From: HGM12587 sp945786935
GTDB lineage: Bacteria; Bacillota; Clostridia; Lachnospirales; Lachnospiraceae
NCBI GenBank assembly: GCA_945786935.1
Contig: CALZFY010000010.1
Coordinates: 1-50,325 of the forward strand
Length of the DNA: 50,325 nt
Direction: 5' to 3'
Shown here: piece by piece, positions 25,203-34,840 of the stretch
Layout: each line of letters opens with the position of its first letter
How positions within the stretch are numbered: the first letter of the stretch is position 1
Program-made: the position numbers and the translations under genes
Notes under the pieces: model-generated
What the model was told of the DNA's origin: nothing
Database searches by the model: none
What the model saw: only the letters and a program-made list of their open reading frames with translations

Positions 25203-26258
25203 CTACGCCTCGATCTCGGATACGAGCACACAGTTCGGTGTTTCGATCTCGATTGGCTTTGCACACATGGTAAATACCTTTTTTTCATAATCCATCTTAA
25301 AGAGTGTGATGGAATTGCTTTCATGGTTAAAGCACATGATATGCTGATTGTCCGGGAAAAAATCCACTGCCTTTGGATAATCTCCGCTGATGGCAAGGAT
25401 ACAGATCTTTTCCAGCATTCCCGTCTCGTTATCAACATTGAACACACCCACACTGTTATCTCCTGCATTGGTGATTAAAAGCTTGCTGTCATCTCTTGAA
25501 AACCGAAGTGCACAGGCAGAGCTTCCGCCTGCATGATAATCATTCAGGGTAGGAACTGTCTGAATCAGTTCAAACTTCGGAGACTTTCCTCCATCCTCGT
25601 AGGAATATACACTGATATAGTTTTTCAGACCGCAGATCAGATAACAGAATTTTCCGTTACGGCTGAATTTGATGGTTCTTGGAGCACTCTCCAGCTCACA
25701 TCTTAAAATATCAACCAGCTTGATCTTTCCGGTACGATGATCAAATTTGTAGATCTTCACCTGATCCACGCCGGAATCTACGGCACAAAGATACTTTCCG
25801 TCCGGTGTCAGATTCACGCTGTTGACATGGGGCATAAAGTTTCTCTCAGCTACACTGCCGATTCCCTTATGGAATATCTCATCGGTCATCTCCCCAATGG
25901 TTCCGTCCGGGTTTAAGCGCATCACTGTCACCTTTCCATCGTGCCATCCTGCCACAAAAAGATAGGTGTCATCCTTATCCGTAGATAAATAGCAGCCTCT
26001 CATCCCCTGAATACTCATGGAATTCATCTCTTCCAGATCCCCGTCCGGTAAGATCCTGTAGGAACGTACCCCCTCATCTGCGATGGAATACAGGTATTTC
26101 CCGTTATGGGATTTTTTGATGTAGGAAGGGTTATTGATAGGCACGACCTTTCTCTCCGTCATTCTGCCATTTTCCACATCCAGATCATAGATATGAATCC
26201 CTTTGCTCTCTCCATGGGTATAGGTGCCCACATAAGCTACATACTTCTTTTCCGCCAT
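25203..26258 (-). CDS. Lactonase family beta-propeller protein (Pgl/YkgB-like)
   Basis: This protein of about 351 residues belongs to the seven-bladed beta-propeller lactonase family that includes 6-phosphogluconolactonase Pgl. Blades show as repeats such as VAYVGTYTHGESKGI, NPSYIKKSHNGKYLYSI, PHVNSVNLTPDGKYLCAV and ALRFSRDDSKLLITN. I start at the second ATG (26256-26258), with GGAG nine bases upstream; the frame also opens at 26273. No signal peptide is present. It is packed against the HAD gene, so a shared role in sugar-phosphate housekeeping is a guess; substrate is unknown. Confidence 0.85.
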   Translation of the reverse strand: MAEKKYVAYVGTYTHGESKGIHIYDLDVENGRMTERKVVPINNPSYIKKSHNGKYLYSIADEGVRSYRILPDGDLEEMNSMSIQGMRGCYLSTDKDDTYLFVAGWHDGKVTVMRLNPDGTIGEMTDEIFHKGIGSVAERNFMPHVNSVNLTPDGKYLCAVDSGVDQVKIYKFDHRTGKIKLVDILRCELESAPRTIKFSRNGKFCYLICGLKNYISVYSYEDGGKSPKFELIQTVPTLNDYHAGGSSACALRFSRDDSKLLITNAGDNSVGVFNVDNETGMLEKICILAISGDYPKAVDFFPDNQHIMCFNHESNSITLFKMDYEKKVFTMCAKPIEIETPNCVLVSEIEA

Positions 26259-26276
26259 TGTAATCTTCTCCATTCT

Positions 26277-27104
26277 CTATGCTTCCAGCATAAATTTATT
26301 TATAACCTCGGCCACACCGCCTTCATTGTTATCTTTTTCGGTAATATAGTTACCATATTGTTTGATCTCATCAGCAGCATTTTTCATCACTGCTCCAACT
26401 GCCGCCGTCCTGATCATGGTGATATCATTTTCCGCATCCCCCACGGCAATGGTATGTTCCATGGGAATGTTAAGATACTCCGACATCCAGCGGATGGCAT
26501 TTCCTTTATTGATACCCTCCGGCATAAATTCCAGATATTCATAGCAGGAAAAACATACATCCATCTTTCCTTTTGCATAATCCATCACCGAATCCCGGAA
26601 GCCTTCGATATGTTTTCTGTCAAAATCATAGGCGATGGCCAGCATTTTGCAGGGCTCCTGACCCTTTAGTTCCTCGAAAATGTCTCCTACAACCTTTCGG
26701 TCTGTTTTCGTCATTTTTTCATAATACCGGCTCTCTTTTGTGTCGTGTTCACAGATAAAGCCCTGATCTGTATAGGTCTGAATGTGAATCCCACCGTATT
26801 CATAAGCTTTTTCAAACACATATTTCACCTGTTCCAAAGGAAGGGTCTTCTGATAGATCGGCTTTTTTTCACCCGCATCATAGATCAGACCGCCATTAAA
26901 GGTGATACAAAAGCATCCCGCCTTGTCCAGACCAAATACCGGCAGCAATTTGATGGCGCTGCTTAAAGGTCTTCCTGTGCAGACAATGACCTTGTGTCCC
27001 ATGGCAAGTGCAGAGTCCATGGCTTCCCTGTTTTCTTTCGGTAGATTTTTCTGATCATCCAGAAGTGTTCCGTCCAGATCCAGAAAGATCATTTTTTGCT
27101 TCAT
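26277..27104 (-). CDS. Cof-type HAD-IIB family phosphatase
   Basis: This 275-residue haloacid-dehalogenase phosphatase is of the Cof class. Motif I is FLDLDGTLLDD with nucleophile D9, motif II is VCTGRP, motif III has the KGNAIRW lysine, and motif IV is AVGDAENDITMI. Such enzymes dephosphorylate sugar phosphates and flavin or PLP nucleotides with broad specificity. GGAGGGAACCTTAAA precedes the ATG. It is the first gene of a two-gene unit with the lactonase. Confidence 0.92.
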   Translation of the reverse strand: MKQKMIFLDLDGTLLDDQKNLPKENREAMDSALAMGHKVIVCTGRPLSSAIKLLPVFGLDKAGCFCITFNGGLIYDAGEKKPIYQKTLPLEQVKYVFEKAYEYGGIHIQTYTDQGFICEHDTKESRYYEKMTKTDRKVVGDIFEELKGQEPCKMLAIAYDFDRKHIEGFRDSVMDYAKGKMDVCFSCYEYLEFMPEGINKGNAIRWMSEYLNIPMEHTIAVGDAENDITMIRTAAVGAVMKNAADEIKQYGNYITEKDNNEGGVAEVINKFMLEA

Positions 27105-27288
27105 TTTAAGGTTCCCTCCATGGTTTTTTCGGTCAACCAGCCCGAATAATTACCAGGATTTTGCACACACTTTTTGTGTAACGATCATTATCCGACAGCT
27201 GTTGTGCAGGGATTTTCTAAAGATACCCTGTGTGATATTTCATCAATCCAACGATTGTATATTTCTGTGTTTATTATAGGGAGGTTTT

Positions 27289-28698
27289 ATGACATTTTCA
27301 AGTGATTACCAGCAAAATAAAAAAGAATTCAAAAAAGCCCTCCGCATAGACCAAAGCTTTGACCTGATTAGTAAGGAAACTATGGTAGGCGGACATCATG
27401 CCTGCTTTTTCTTTGTGGACGGACTGACAAAGGATGAGGTCATGCAGAAGCTGCTCACAGGCTTTATCGCCATCAAGCCGGAGGATATGCCAGAGAATGC
27501 GGATGAGTTTTCTACCCGGCAGTTACCATATATAGAAGTGGACGTGGTTAGTTCCATGGACCAGGCCGTCACTTCCGTTTTGTCCGGAATGACCGGACTT
27601 TTAATCGACGGCTATGATTCCATATTGTGTATGGATGTGCGAACCTATCCGGCACGAAGTGTAGACCAGCCCGAAAAGGAAAAGGTTCTTCGGGGCTCCA
27701 AGGATGGATTTGTGGAAACCGTGGTATTTAATACAGCATTGATTCGTCGAAGGATCCGGGATCCCAGACTTACCATGGAAATTTGCTCCGTTGGAAGCTA
27801 TTCCCACACAGATGTGGTGCTTGTGTATATGGAAGATAAGGTGGACAGGCATCTCCTTGCATATATCAGAGAAAAAATCTCAAATATCAATGCGCAGTCT
27901 TTGAATATGAATCAGACAAGTCTTGCAGAATGCTTATATGAACGAAAATGGTACAATCCCTTTCCAAAGTATAAATATACGGAACGTCCTGACACCTCCG
28001 CTGCCAGCATTATGGAGGGAAGTCTGGTAATTCTTGTGGACAACTCCCCTTCTGCCATTATTCTGCCCACAAGCCTTTTTGGCATTATGGAAGAAGCCGA
28101 CGACTACTATCTTCCACCGGTGACAGGAAGCTATCTTCGTCTGACAAGGTTACTCATCAGTACGATCACCTTTTTCATTACTCCGGTTTTCCTTCTTTTA
28201 ACCATGTATCCTGAGTGGGTACCGGACTGGCTTTCTTTCATCGTTCTAAAAGAATATACCAATGTCCCATTACTATTCCAGTTTCTGATTCTGGAGATCG
28301 CCATTGATGGTCTGAGACTTGCTGCCATCAATACCCCCAGCATGTTAAGTACCCCTCTAAGCATCATTGCAGGTCTTGCCCTGGGAGAATATGCCGTATC
28401 CTCCGGATGGTTTAATGCGGAAGCAATGCTCTACATGGCCTTTGTTGCCCTCGCAAACTACACGCAGCCAAGCTATGAGCTTGGCTACGCATTAAAGTTC
28501 TTTCGTATGATCACGTTGATCCTTACTGGATTATTAGGGATATGGGGACTTTTGCTGGGAACCCTCATCTTAATTTTTGCGCTTCTTACCAACCATACCA
28601 TTGACGGACAAAGGCGCTATCTCTATCCATTGATCCCCTTTGACTGGAAGGTATTAAAGCGTCAGTTACTGCGGCTCGGCAGGGATGAACACTCGTGA
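27289..28698 (+). CDS. spoVAF: Spore germination protein, GerA/SpoVAF type
   Basis: This 469-residue membrane protein matches the GerA-family A-subunit fold of SpoVAF, part of the germination and dipicolinate-channel machinery of endospores. A cytosolic N-terminal domain (about 1-275) contains FFVDGLTKDEVMQKLL and SVLSGMTGLLIDGYD. About five membrane helices follow (from LLISTITFFITPVFLLL to GLLGIWGLLLGTLILIF). AGGGAGG precedes the ATG. It stands alone, without other spoVA genes nearby, and its 3' end overlaps the convergent ppk1 by 33 bases. A sporulation-sigma promoter was not recognisable. Confidence 0.88.
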   Translation: MTFSSDYQQNKKEFKKALRIDQSFDLISKETMVGGHHACFFFVDGLTKDEVMQKLLTGFIAIKPEDMPENADEFSTRQLPYIEVDVVSSMDQAVTSVLSGMTGLLIDGYDSILCMDVRTYPARSVDQPEKEKVLRGSKDGFVETVVFNTALIRRRIRDPRLTMEICSVGSYSHTDVVLVYMEDKVDRHLLAYIREKISNINAQSLNMNQTSLAECLYERKWYNPFPKYKYTERPDTSAASIMEGSLVILVDNSPSAIILPTSLFGIMEEADDYYLPPVTGSYLRLTRLLISTITFFITPVFLLLTMYPEWVPDWLSFIVLKEYTNVPLLFQFLILEIAIDGLRLAAINTPSMLSTPLSIIAGLALGEYAVSSGWFNAEAMLYMAFVALANYTQPSYELGYALKFFRMITLILTGLLGIWGLLLGTLILIFALLTNHTIDGQRRYLYPLIPFDWKVLKRQLLRLGRDEHS

Positions 28699-30792
28699 GT
28701 TTCCGGGAGCCTCTCTGTGCTTTGCCAGTTCCTTTGCTTCATTCGTAAAATAGTGCTGGGCACAAAGAAGCTGCTTTCCTCTGCGGTCGATCCGCTCATA
28801 GGTGCCGTCTTGCTGCATGAGCTGAGCCTTGACATTATCGGCAAGCATGACCTTTAATATGCCAATGATCTTTTCTTTTAAAGAATCATGGTCGATGGGA
28901 AAGAGGATCTCCACACGCCTGTCAAGGTTTCTTGGCATCCAGTCTGCACTGGAGCAGTACACTTCTTCTTTGCCATCATTCCAGAAATAATAGATACGGC
29001 TGTGCTCCAGAAAATCTCCCACAATGGAGCGCACCGTAATATTTTCACTGACACCGGCAATTCCTGTACGAAGACAGCAGATGCCTCGCACGATCAGTTC
29101 AATATTCACACCTGCTTTTGCGGCATCATACAGGGCATCAATGATCTCCTTATCACAAAGAGAATTCATCTTGGCAATAATCTTTGCCTCTTTTCCTTCC
29201 AGGGCATTTTTTGTCTCTCTGCCAATGAGCTCTAAAAATTTTTCCCGAAGCCAGATGGGTGCCAGGGACAGCTTATTCCAGTGTAAGGGCTCTGAATAAC
29301 CGGAAAGCATGTTAAAGACTGCCGTTGCATCTTCACCGATACTCTGGGAGCAGGTCAAAAGACCGATATCTGTATACAATTTGGCCGTGGCATCATTGTA
29401 GTTTCCGGTTCCTAAGTGGACATATCTTCGGATACCTTCCTCCTCCAGACGAACCACCAGGGTAATCTTGCTGTGGGTCTTTAATCCCACCAGACCGTAG
29501 ATCACATGGCAGCCTGCTTTTTCCAGCATTTTTGCCCAGACAATGTTGTTTTCCTCATCAAACCGTGCCTTTAATTCTACCAGTACCGAAACCTGTTTTC
29601 CATTTTCCGCTGCCTGTGCAAGTGCTGCGATGATGGGTGAATTTCCACTGACGCGGTACAGTGTCTGTTTGATGGCCAGCACCTTTGGATCTGCTGCCGC
29701 CTTTTTGATAAGGTTCACTACCGGATCAAAGGACTGGTAAGGATGATGAAGTAAAATGTCACCTTTGGATATCTCTTCAAAAATGTTATAGTCCCCGGAA
29801 AGACCCGGAACCGGTGCCGGAATGTGTTTTGGTGCACGAAGCGTATCAAATCCTTCCATTCCATACATTTTCATGAGGAAAGTCAGATCCAGCGGACCTG
29901 CGATCTGATAAATATCATCATTTTTAATATGAAGCTCTTTTTTTAGGATCTTTAACAGGGATGCATCCATTCCATCCTCTACTTCCAGACGGATGGCCTC
30001 GCCCCACTGACGTTTTTTGATCTGCTTTTGAATTTCCTTTAAAAGATCTTCCGCTTCATCCTCCTCAATGGTCAGATCCGCATTTCTCATAATACGGTAA
30101 GGATAAGCACAGATCACATCATAGCTTAAAAACAGGGCACTGATATTTCTCTCAATGATCTGCTCTAACAAAATCACCTGTCGGTTTCCCTCTTTGTCGT
30201 CAGGAAGACGTAAGATTCTTGGAAGTACCGCCGGAACCTGCACCGTTGCAAACTCTTCCTCTGCCTTTTTTTCATTCTTTTTCTTCAGCAATGCCCCGAT
30301 ATTTAAGGATTTATTGCGAATAAGCGGAAACGGACGGGAGGAATCTACTGCCATAGGCGTCAGTACCGGATACACATTTTCCTGAAAATAATGATCCACA
30401 AATTTTTTCTGCTCTTCATTTAAGTCCTCGTGATGGGATATGATCTTCAGCCCGTTTTCTGCAAGCTGCGGAAGCAGGGAGCGATTGTAAGTAGAATACT
30501 GTCTGGAAATCATCTCATGGGTAACCACATTGATCTTCTCCAACTGCTCCTTTGCCGATAATCCGGCAATATCCTTTTTTGTATAATCCGCATGCACCAT
30601 GTCCTTTAAGGATGCCACACGAACCATGAAAAACTCATCCAGATTAGAGGCAGTGATACTTAAAAATTTCAGTCGTTCAAACAGCAGATTTTCTTTATCT
30701 CTGGCTTCGCCCAAAATACGCTCATTAAATTTCAGCCAGCTAAGCTCCCTGTTTTCATAATATTCCGGTTTATATTTTTCTGTTTTTTCCAT
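28666..30792 (-). CDS. ppk1: Polyphosphate kinase 1
   Basis: PPK1 reversibly polymerises the gamma phosphate of ATP into polyphosphate. From the ATG at 30790-30792 the protein is 708 residues. It shows the N-terminal NRELSWLKFNERIL block, KQTLYRVSGNSPI, the KARFDEENN loop, and the autophosphorylated histidine (about residue 440) in GLKTHSKITLVVR, then YVHLGTGNYND. GGAGG lies five bases before the ATG; a GTG at 30807 that overlaps the ppx stop is the alternative. It follows ppx, so polyphosphate synthesis and breakdown share an operon. Confidence 0.97.
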   Translation of the reverse strand: MEKTEKYKPEYYENRELSWLKFNERILGEARDKENLLFERLKFLSITASNLDEFFMVRVASLKDMVHADYTKKDIAGLSAKEQLEKINVVTHEMISRQYSTYNRSLLPQLAENGLKIISHHEDLNEEQKKFVDHYFQENVYPVLTPMAVDSSRPFPLIRNKSLNIGALLKKKNEKKAEEEFATVQVPAVLPRILRLPDDKEGNRQVILLEQIIERNISALFLSYDVICAYPYRIMRNADLTIEEDEAEDLLKEIQKQIKKRQWGEAIRLEVEDGMDASLLKILKKELHIKNDDIYQIAGPLDLTFLMKMYGMEGFDTLRAPKHIPAPVPGLSGDYNIFEEISKGDILLHHPYQSFDPVVNLIKKAAADPKVLAIKQTLYRVSGNSPIIAALAQAAENGKQVSVLVELKARFDEENNIVWAKMLEKAGCHVIYGLVGLKTHSKITLVVRLEEEGIRRYVHLGTGNYNDATAKLYTDIGLLTCSQSIGEDATAVFNMLSGYSEPLHWNKLSLAPIWLREKFLELIGRETKNALEGKEAKIIAKMNSLCDKEIIDALYDAAKAGVNIELIVRGICCLRTGIAGVSENITVRSIVGDFLEHSRIYYFWNDGKEEVYCSSADWMPRNLDRRVEILFPIDHDSLKEKIIGILKVMLADNVKAQLMQQDGTYERIDRRGKQLLCAQHYFTNEAKELAKHREAPGNSRVFIPAEPQ

Positions 30793-30803
30793 ACTGTCCT
30801 CCG

Positions 30804-32345
30804 TCACATGGTTTTTTTCCGCCGAAGCACCGGTGTGATACCAAATACATCTTCAAAAAACTCTGCTTTTTCTCTTAGAAGTCCCTGCTCCAATGTAATA
30901 TCCTCCAGGGTATCCACAGTTAAAAGCATCGTCGTATCTTTGATACTTACCCGGATCTCCTGAATCTTTTGCTTATGGCTTCTGTCCATGGCATTGGAGA
31001 TTCGAAGAATTGCCGCCAGCTTGCATACCTTGATGTACTGTTCCCGATTTAGGGAGCTTTGAACTGCAAACTCTTCAAAGGAAATCACATCCATAGCATT
31101 ATATTTCACAATATTTGCCACCATCTCCCGCTCTGCATGGGACAACCCGATGATTTCTGTTGCCATGATAATGTTATAGGTACATTCTGCAGAATGTGCC
31201 ATACTGATAAATTTTCCGCAATCATGAAGCAGTACTGCGATGTGCAAAAGCAGCCGGTCGCGTTTCTCCATTCCATGAATAGATTTTGTCTTGTCAAAAA
31301 TCGTCAGTGCTAAAGATGCCATCACATTCACATGGTTTTTATTGCTCTGGTAACGCTTTCCCATATTTTTGGCTGCAACCACGATATCATTTTCAAAATC
31401 ATGGGCAGATTTTAAAATCTTATTTTTTTCCGCATAATCATAAGCAAGACCGTCACAGAGATTTAAGGACGGCATCCAAATATCCTTACTTTCCGTTTCC
31501 TCAATAAGCTTTCGATACACCACCAGGGTCGTCAGAATCAATGCTTCATTTTCTGCGGGTATCCCTAAGGTGTTTAACATTTCCTGAGGATTTTTGCTTA
31601 GCATTTCCTGATAAAATGCATGATACTCCTCTGCACTCATGGCATGGCTTTCCGTTTGGTCTGCATTGACATAACGGGAAATATAGGGGCTGTAATCCCC
31701 GATGAGGATAATGTTTTCAATTTTCCGGTCTTTAAGATAGAGCTTGCGGTAGGTTTTCAAAGCATTATTTGCAATCTCCTCTACCACCTTCTCAAACTGG
31801 CTGCTTTGCTCAAACACATTGCTTAAGCGTTCCTTCAGACGGTTGGTACCGATGCCGATATTCTGGGTGGACACCAGGGTATCCTTATCGAAGAGGGAAA
31901 TCTGAATGCTTTCCCCTCCCACGTCAATGATGGCAGTACCTTTCTGAATGATCTTATCAAAATCCTTCTCCTGAGATGCTATGGACTTATAGCTTAAAAA
32001 TCTGGATTCAGAGTTGCTTAATACCTCGATCAGGATGCCGGTCTTTACAAAGATCCGATCAAGGATCAAAGAACTGCTTTCTAACTCCCGGATCACCGCA
32101 GTGGCACAGGCACGGTACTGTTCCGCCCCATAGGTCTCCATGATCCGCCGGAAATCAGACAATACACTGCATAGTTCCTCCATGCGTTCATTGCTGATCT
32201 TTCCCAGACGATAAGCATCTTTTCCCAGCTCAATGCGGTGGCGAACACAGGTAATTTCTTTCATGGTTTTTGGTGACAGCTCATAGATCTTCATACTGAC
32301 TTCGTAGGATGCAATCTCTATAGCTGCAAACATGGTGACTTTCAT
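30804..32345 (-). CDS. ppx: Ppx/GppA-type phosphatase with C-terminal HD domain
   Basis: This 513-residue exopolyphosphatase/pppGpp phosphohydrolase-type protein has an ASKHA-fold N-terminal half, with the phosphate-binding DVGGESIQIS at 141-150 and NIGIGTNRLKE nearby. Its C-terminal half carries an HD metal-binding helical domain (HD at 374-375 in LLHDCGKF). The full-length GppA/PPX2-like architecture allows either polyphosphate or pppGpp as substrate; the ppk1 neighbour favours polyphosphate. AAGGGAGGCTGCC precedes the start. Confidence 0.9.
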   Translation of the reverse strand: MKVTMFAAIEIASYEVSMKIYELSPKTMKEITCVRHRIELGKDAYRLGKISNERMEELCSVLSDFRRIMETYGAEQYRACATAVIRELESSSLILDRIFVKTGILIEVLSNSESRFLSYKSIASQEKDFDKIIQKGTAIIDVGGESIQISLFDKDTLVSTQNIGIGTNRLKERLSNVFEQSSQFEKVVEEIANNALKTYRKLYLKDRKIENIILIGDYSPYISRYVNADQTESHAMSAEEYHAFYQEMLSKNPQEMLNTLGIPAENEALILTTLVVYRKLIEETESKDIWMPSLNLCDGLAYDYAEKNKILKSAHDFENDIVVAAKNMGKRYQSNKNHVNVMASLALTIFDKTKSIHGMEKRDRLLLHIAVLLHDCGKFISMAHSAECTYNIIMATEIIGLSHAEREMVANIVKYNAMDVISFEEFAVQSSLNREQYIKVCKLAAILRISNAMDRSHKQKIQEIRVSIKDTTMLLTVDTLEDITLEQGLLREKAEFFEDVFGITPVLRRKKTM

Positions 32346-32368
32346 GGCAGCCTCCCTTATATATTTTT

Positions 32369-32396
32369 ACAGCCGTGTACATTTAGTCACGGCTGT
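32369..32396. promoter_or_regulatory. Hairpin in the phoU-ppx gap
   Basis: A perfect 9-bp stem (ACAGCCGTG at 32369-32377 with CACGGCTGT at 32388-32396) is followed on the plus strand by TTTCTTT but on the minus strand by A-rich sequence. Transcription here is minus-strand, so it is not an obvious terminator for phoU and may act in the ppx leader. Confidence 0.45.
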
Positions 32397-32405
32397 TTCT
32401 TTATC

Positions 32406-32445
32406 GTAACTGTTCCCTCCGTTCCATGGACGTCTGAACAGTTAC
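32406..32445. repeat. GTAACTGTTC-family palindrome, copy 4 (perfect arms)
   Basis: GTAACTGTTC (32406-32415) and GAACAGTTAC (32436-32445) are perfect 10-base inverted repeats separated by 20 bases that begin CCTCCGTTCC. It lies in the phoU-ppx gap and is the reference copy for the family in this window. Confidence 0.7.
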
Positions 32446-32504
32446 TCCTTATCCATGATTATATCCTACGAATGTTTTTTTGTCATGGAAATTCTTTGCA
32501 AATT

Positions 32505-33152
32505 TTAATTATCATCCTGTTTTTTCTTTAAAGAATATATCACCCATTCTGCGATATTGGTGGCATGATCTCCGATTCTTTCAAAATATTTTGCCACCAT
32601 GAGAAGATCTGCTGCCGCCTCCCCTTCTCCGGGATTGTGTGCGATGAGATCAATGATATCTTTTTTGGCTTTTATAAACAGTTCATCTACTACATCATCC
32701 TGGCTGATCACTTCCTTTGCCTTCTTCTGATCCCCCTCCACATAGGCCTCGATGCTGTGATTAAGCATATCCACAGTCTCTGCAGCCATCCGGTTAATAT
32801 GGTCAAAGTTTTCCAGCGGTCTTTCTTTATGCATGAACAAGGTGATCTCTGAAATATCCGCTGCATGGTCCCCGATCCTTTCCATGTCCGTTACCATTTT
32901 CATGGCGGCGGTGATGGTTCTTAAATCCTTTGCCACCGGCTGCTGCTGGATCAGAAGCTGAAAACAGATATTTTCAATTCTTTTCTGGGCACGGTCGACC
33001 TTCTCATCCCCTTCCATGGTCTTTTTTGCCAGCTCCACGTCTCCACCTGAAAGAGCACGCACTGCCATGGCAATGGAATTTTCAATCAGAACTCCCATCT
33101 CGATCATCTCTTTATGAAGCTCTTCCAGCTGTTCATCAAACTTACTTCTCAT
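32505..33152 (-). CDS. phoU: Phosphate transport regulator PhoU
   Basis: PhoU links the Pst transporter to the PhoR kinase and restrains phosphate uptake. From the ATG at 33150-33152 it is 215 residues of two tandem three-helix PhoU domains, each with the metal-binding type motif (MERIGDHAADISE and FERIGDHATNIAEW). AAGGAGGAGTCGGAC sets this start; the open frame further upstream runs into pstB and is not real. It is the last gene of the pst operon. Confidence 0.96.
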   Translation of the reverse strand: MRSKFDEQLEELHKEMIEMGVLIENSIAMAVRALSGGDVELAKKTMEGDEKVDRAQKRIENICFQLLIQQQPVAKDLRTITAAMKMVTDMERIGDHAADISEITLFMHKERPLENFDHINRMAAETVDMLNHSIEAYVEGDQKKAKEVISQDDVVDELFIKAKKDIIDLIAHNPGEGEAAADLLMVAKYFERIGDHATNIAEWVIYSLKKKQDDN

Positions 33153-33165
33153 GTCCGACTCCTCC

Positions 33166-33924
33166 TTAACCAAATCTTCCGGTAATATAATCTTCTGTTC
33201 GTTTGTCCTGTGGATAAGAGAACATGGTTTTTGTATCACCAAATTCCACCATTTCACCTACCAGGAAAAATGCCGTATCGTCAGACACCCTCACCGCCTG
33301 CTGCATGTTATGGGTAACTACCACCACCGTATATTTCTTCTTCAGTTCTTCCATCAGATCCTCGATCTTTGTTGTGGAGATGGGGTCTAATGCAGAGGTT
33401 GGTTCATCCATTAGAAGCACTTTAGGCTCCACTGCCAGTGCCCTGGCGATACAGATTCTCTGCTGCTGCCCTCCGGAAAGACCAAGAGCTGATTTTTTCA
33501 GCCGGTCCTTCACCTCATCCCAGATGGCTGCACCCCGAAGGCTCTCCTCTACAATCTGGTCAAGCTTCTCTTTATTTTTCAAGCCATGTACCCGTGGTCC
33601 ATAGGCAATATTGTCATAGATACTCATAGGAAAGGGATTGGGCTGCTGAAATACCATCCCTACCTCTTTACGAAGCATGGTAATGTCAACGTCTTTTCCG
33701 TAAATGTCCCTGCCATCCATTTCAACGGTTCCTGTGATCTTTACGTTATCCACCAGATCATTCATTCTGTTTAAGGTCTTTAAAAATGTGGATTTTCCAC
33801 AGCCTGAAGGACCGATCAGGGCAGTGATGGCATTTTCCCTGATATTCATATTAATATTTTTCAGTGCGTGATTCTCTCCATAATAAAGGTTGAGATCATG
33901 CACGGATATCTTTGTATTTCCCAT
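33166..33924 (-). CDS. pstB: Phosphate ABC transporter ATP-binding protein PstB
   Basis: PstB is the ATPase of the high-affinity phosphate importer. The 252-residue protein has Walker A GPSGCGKST, Q-loop VFQQPNPFPMSIYDN (the PstB-specific form), signature LSGGQQQRICIARAL and Walker B VLLMDEPTSALDP. I start it at the ATG at 33922-33924, preceded by AAAGGAG. It lies between pstA and phoU. Confidence 0.98.
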   Translation of the reverse strand: MGNTKISVHDLNLYYGENHALKNINMNIRENAITALIGPSGCGKSTFLKTLNRMNDLVDNVKITGTVEMDGRDIYGKDVDITMLRKEVGMVFQQPNPFPMSIYDNIAYGPRVHGLKNKEKLDQIVEESLRGAAIWDEVKDRLKKSALGLSGGQQQRICIARALAVEPKVLLMDEPTSALDPISTTKIEDLMEELKKKYTVVVVTHNMQQAVRVSDDTAFFLVGEMVEFGDTKTMFSYPQDKRTEDYITGRFG

Positions 33925-33979
33925 CAAAAGTTCTCCTTTATACATGAAACGTGTCTGTTCAGTTCTTTCCAGATCATGG

Positions 33980-34840
33980 TTATGAACATCTACTCTGGTA
34001 CCCTCTTGTCAGCAGCTTTGTCCCAAGGTTGATCAAAAGTACTATGACAAGCAGCACCACTGCAATTCCGAATGCGGTTTCAAAATCCCCTTCACTGGTG
34101 GCTGACAGATACATCTGGATCGTCAGTGTTCCGCCGGACTGGAGGGGCTTTCGTAAAAGCTGCTTGAAGGTTTTTGGCAAAAGCTTTGCACTTCCTGCAG
34201 TAAAAAGCAGTGCCGCAGATTCCCCTACGATCCTTCCGATGGCCAGTACAATTCCCGTAATGATTCCCGGCATGGCACTGGGCAGTAAAATGGTGCGAAT
34301 CATATGCCACTTTCCGGATCCAAGTCCAATGGCCCCGTTTCGATAGGAATCCGGCACAGTTTTTAATGCCTCCTGGGTGTTTCTCGTAATCAGGGGAAGC
34401 ACCATCAGGATCAGGGTAAAAGCACCTGTCATCAAAGAATACCCAAGTCCCAGCGTTTCTCCGAAGAACATCATTCCGAACAGACCAAAAATAATGGACG
34501 GGATGCCTGAGAGAGTTTCTGTGGCATATTCGATCAGGGTTACAAGCTTTCCGGGCTTTGCATATTCATTTAAATAGATTGCCGATCCAATCCCGATGGG
34601 GGTAGCAATGAGCATCGTTATGAAAATAATGATCAGGGTATTTAAAATATTTCCTGCGATACCAACAGTTCCCCTAAGGACACTGGTCACAGAGGTCAAA
34701 AATGACCAGTTGACAGTCCGAAGCCCTTTAGAAAATACATAAAGAATGATTCCTACCAGAAGGACAATGGAAAATGCTGTGCATAGTCCGATCAGTACAT
34801 ACGCAAAGGTATCTTTTATTTTTCTGCTGTTTCCAATCAT
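33980..34840 (-). CDS. pstA: Phosphate ABC transporter permease PstA
   Basis: PstA is one of the two permease subunits. The 286-residue protein has about six membrane helices and the cytosolic coupling EAA-like loop near EALKTVPDSYRNGAIGLGSGKW. The start overlaps the pstC stop by four bases (ATGA), and GGAGG lies seven bases upstream inside pstC. Confidence 0.97.
   Translation of the reverse strand: MIGNSRKIKDTFAYVLIGLCTAFSIVLLVGIILYVFSKGLRTVNWSFLTSVTSVLRGTVGIAGNILNTLIIIFITMLIATPIGIGSAIYLNEYAKPGKLVTLIEYATETLSGIPSIIFGLFGMMFFGETLGLGYSLMTGAFTLILMVLPLITRNTQEALKTVPDSYRNGAIGLGSGKWHMIRTILLPSAMPGIITGIVLAIGRIVGESAALLFTAGSAKLLPKTFKQLLRKPLQSGGTLTIQMYLSATSEGDFETAFGIAVVLLVIVLLINLGTKLLTRGYQSRCS

Noticed and set aside
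27180..27288. SigG or SigE sporulation promoter before spoVAF
   Set aside because: I could not find a -10/-35 pair matching either consensus without several mismatches.
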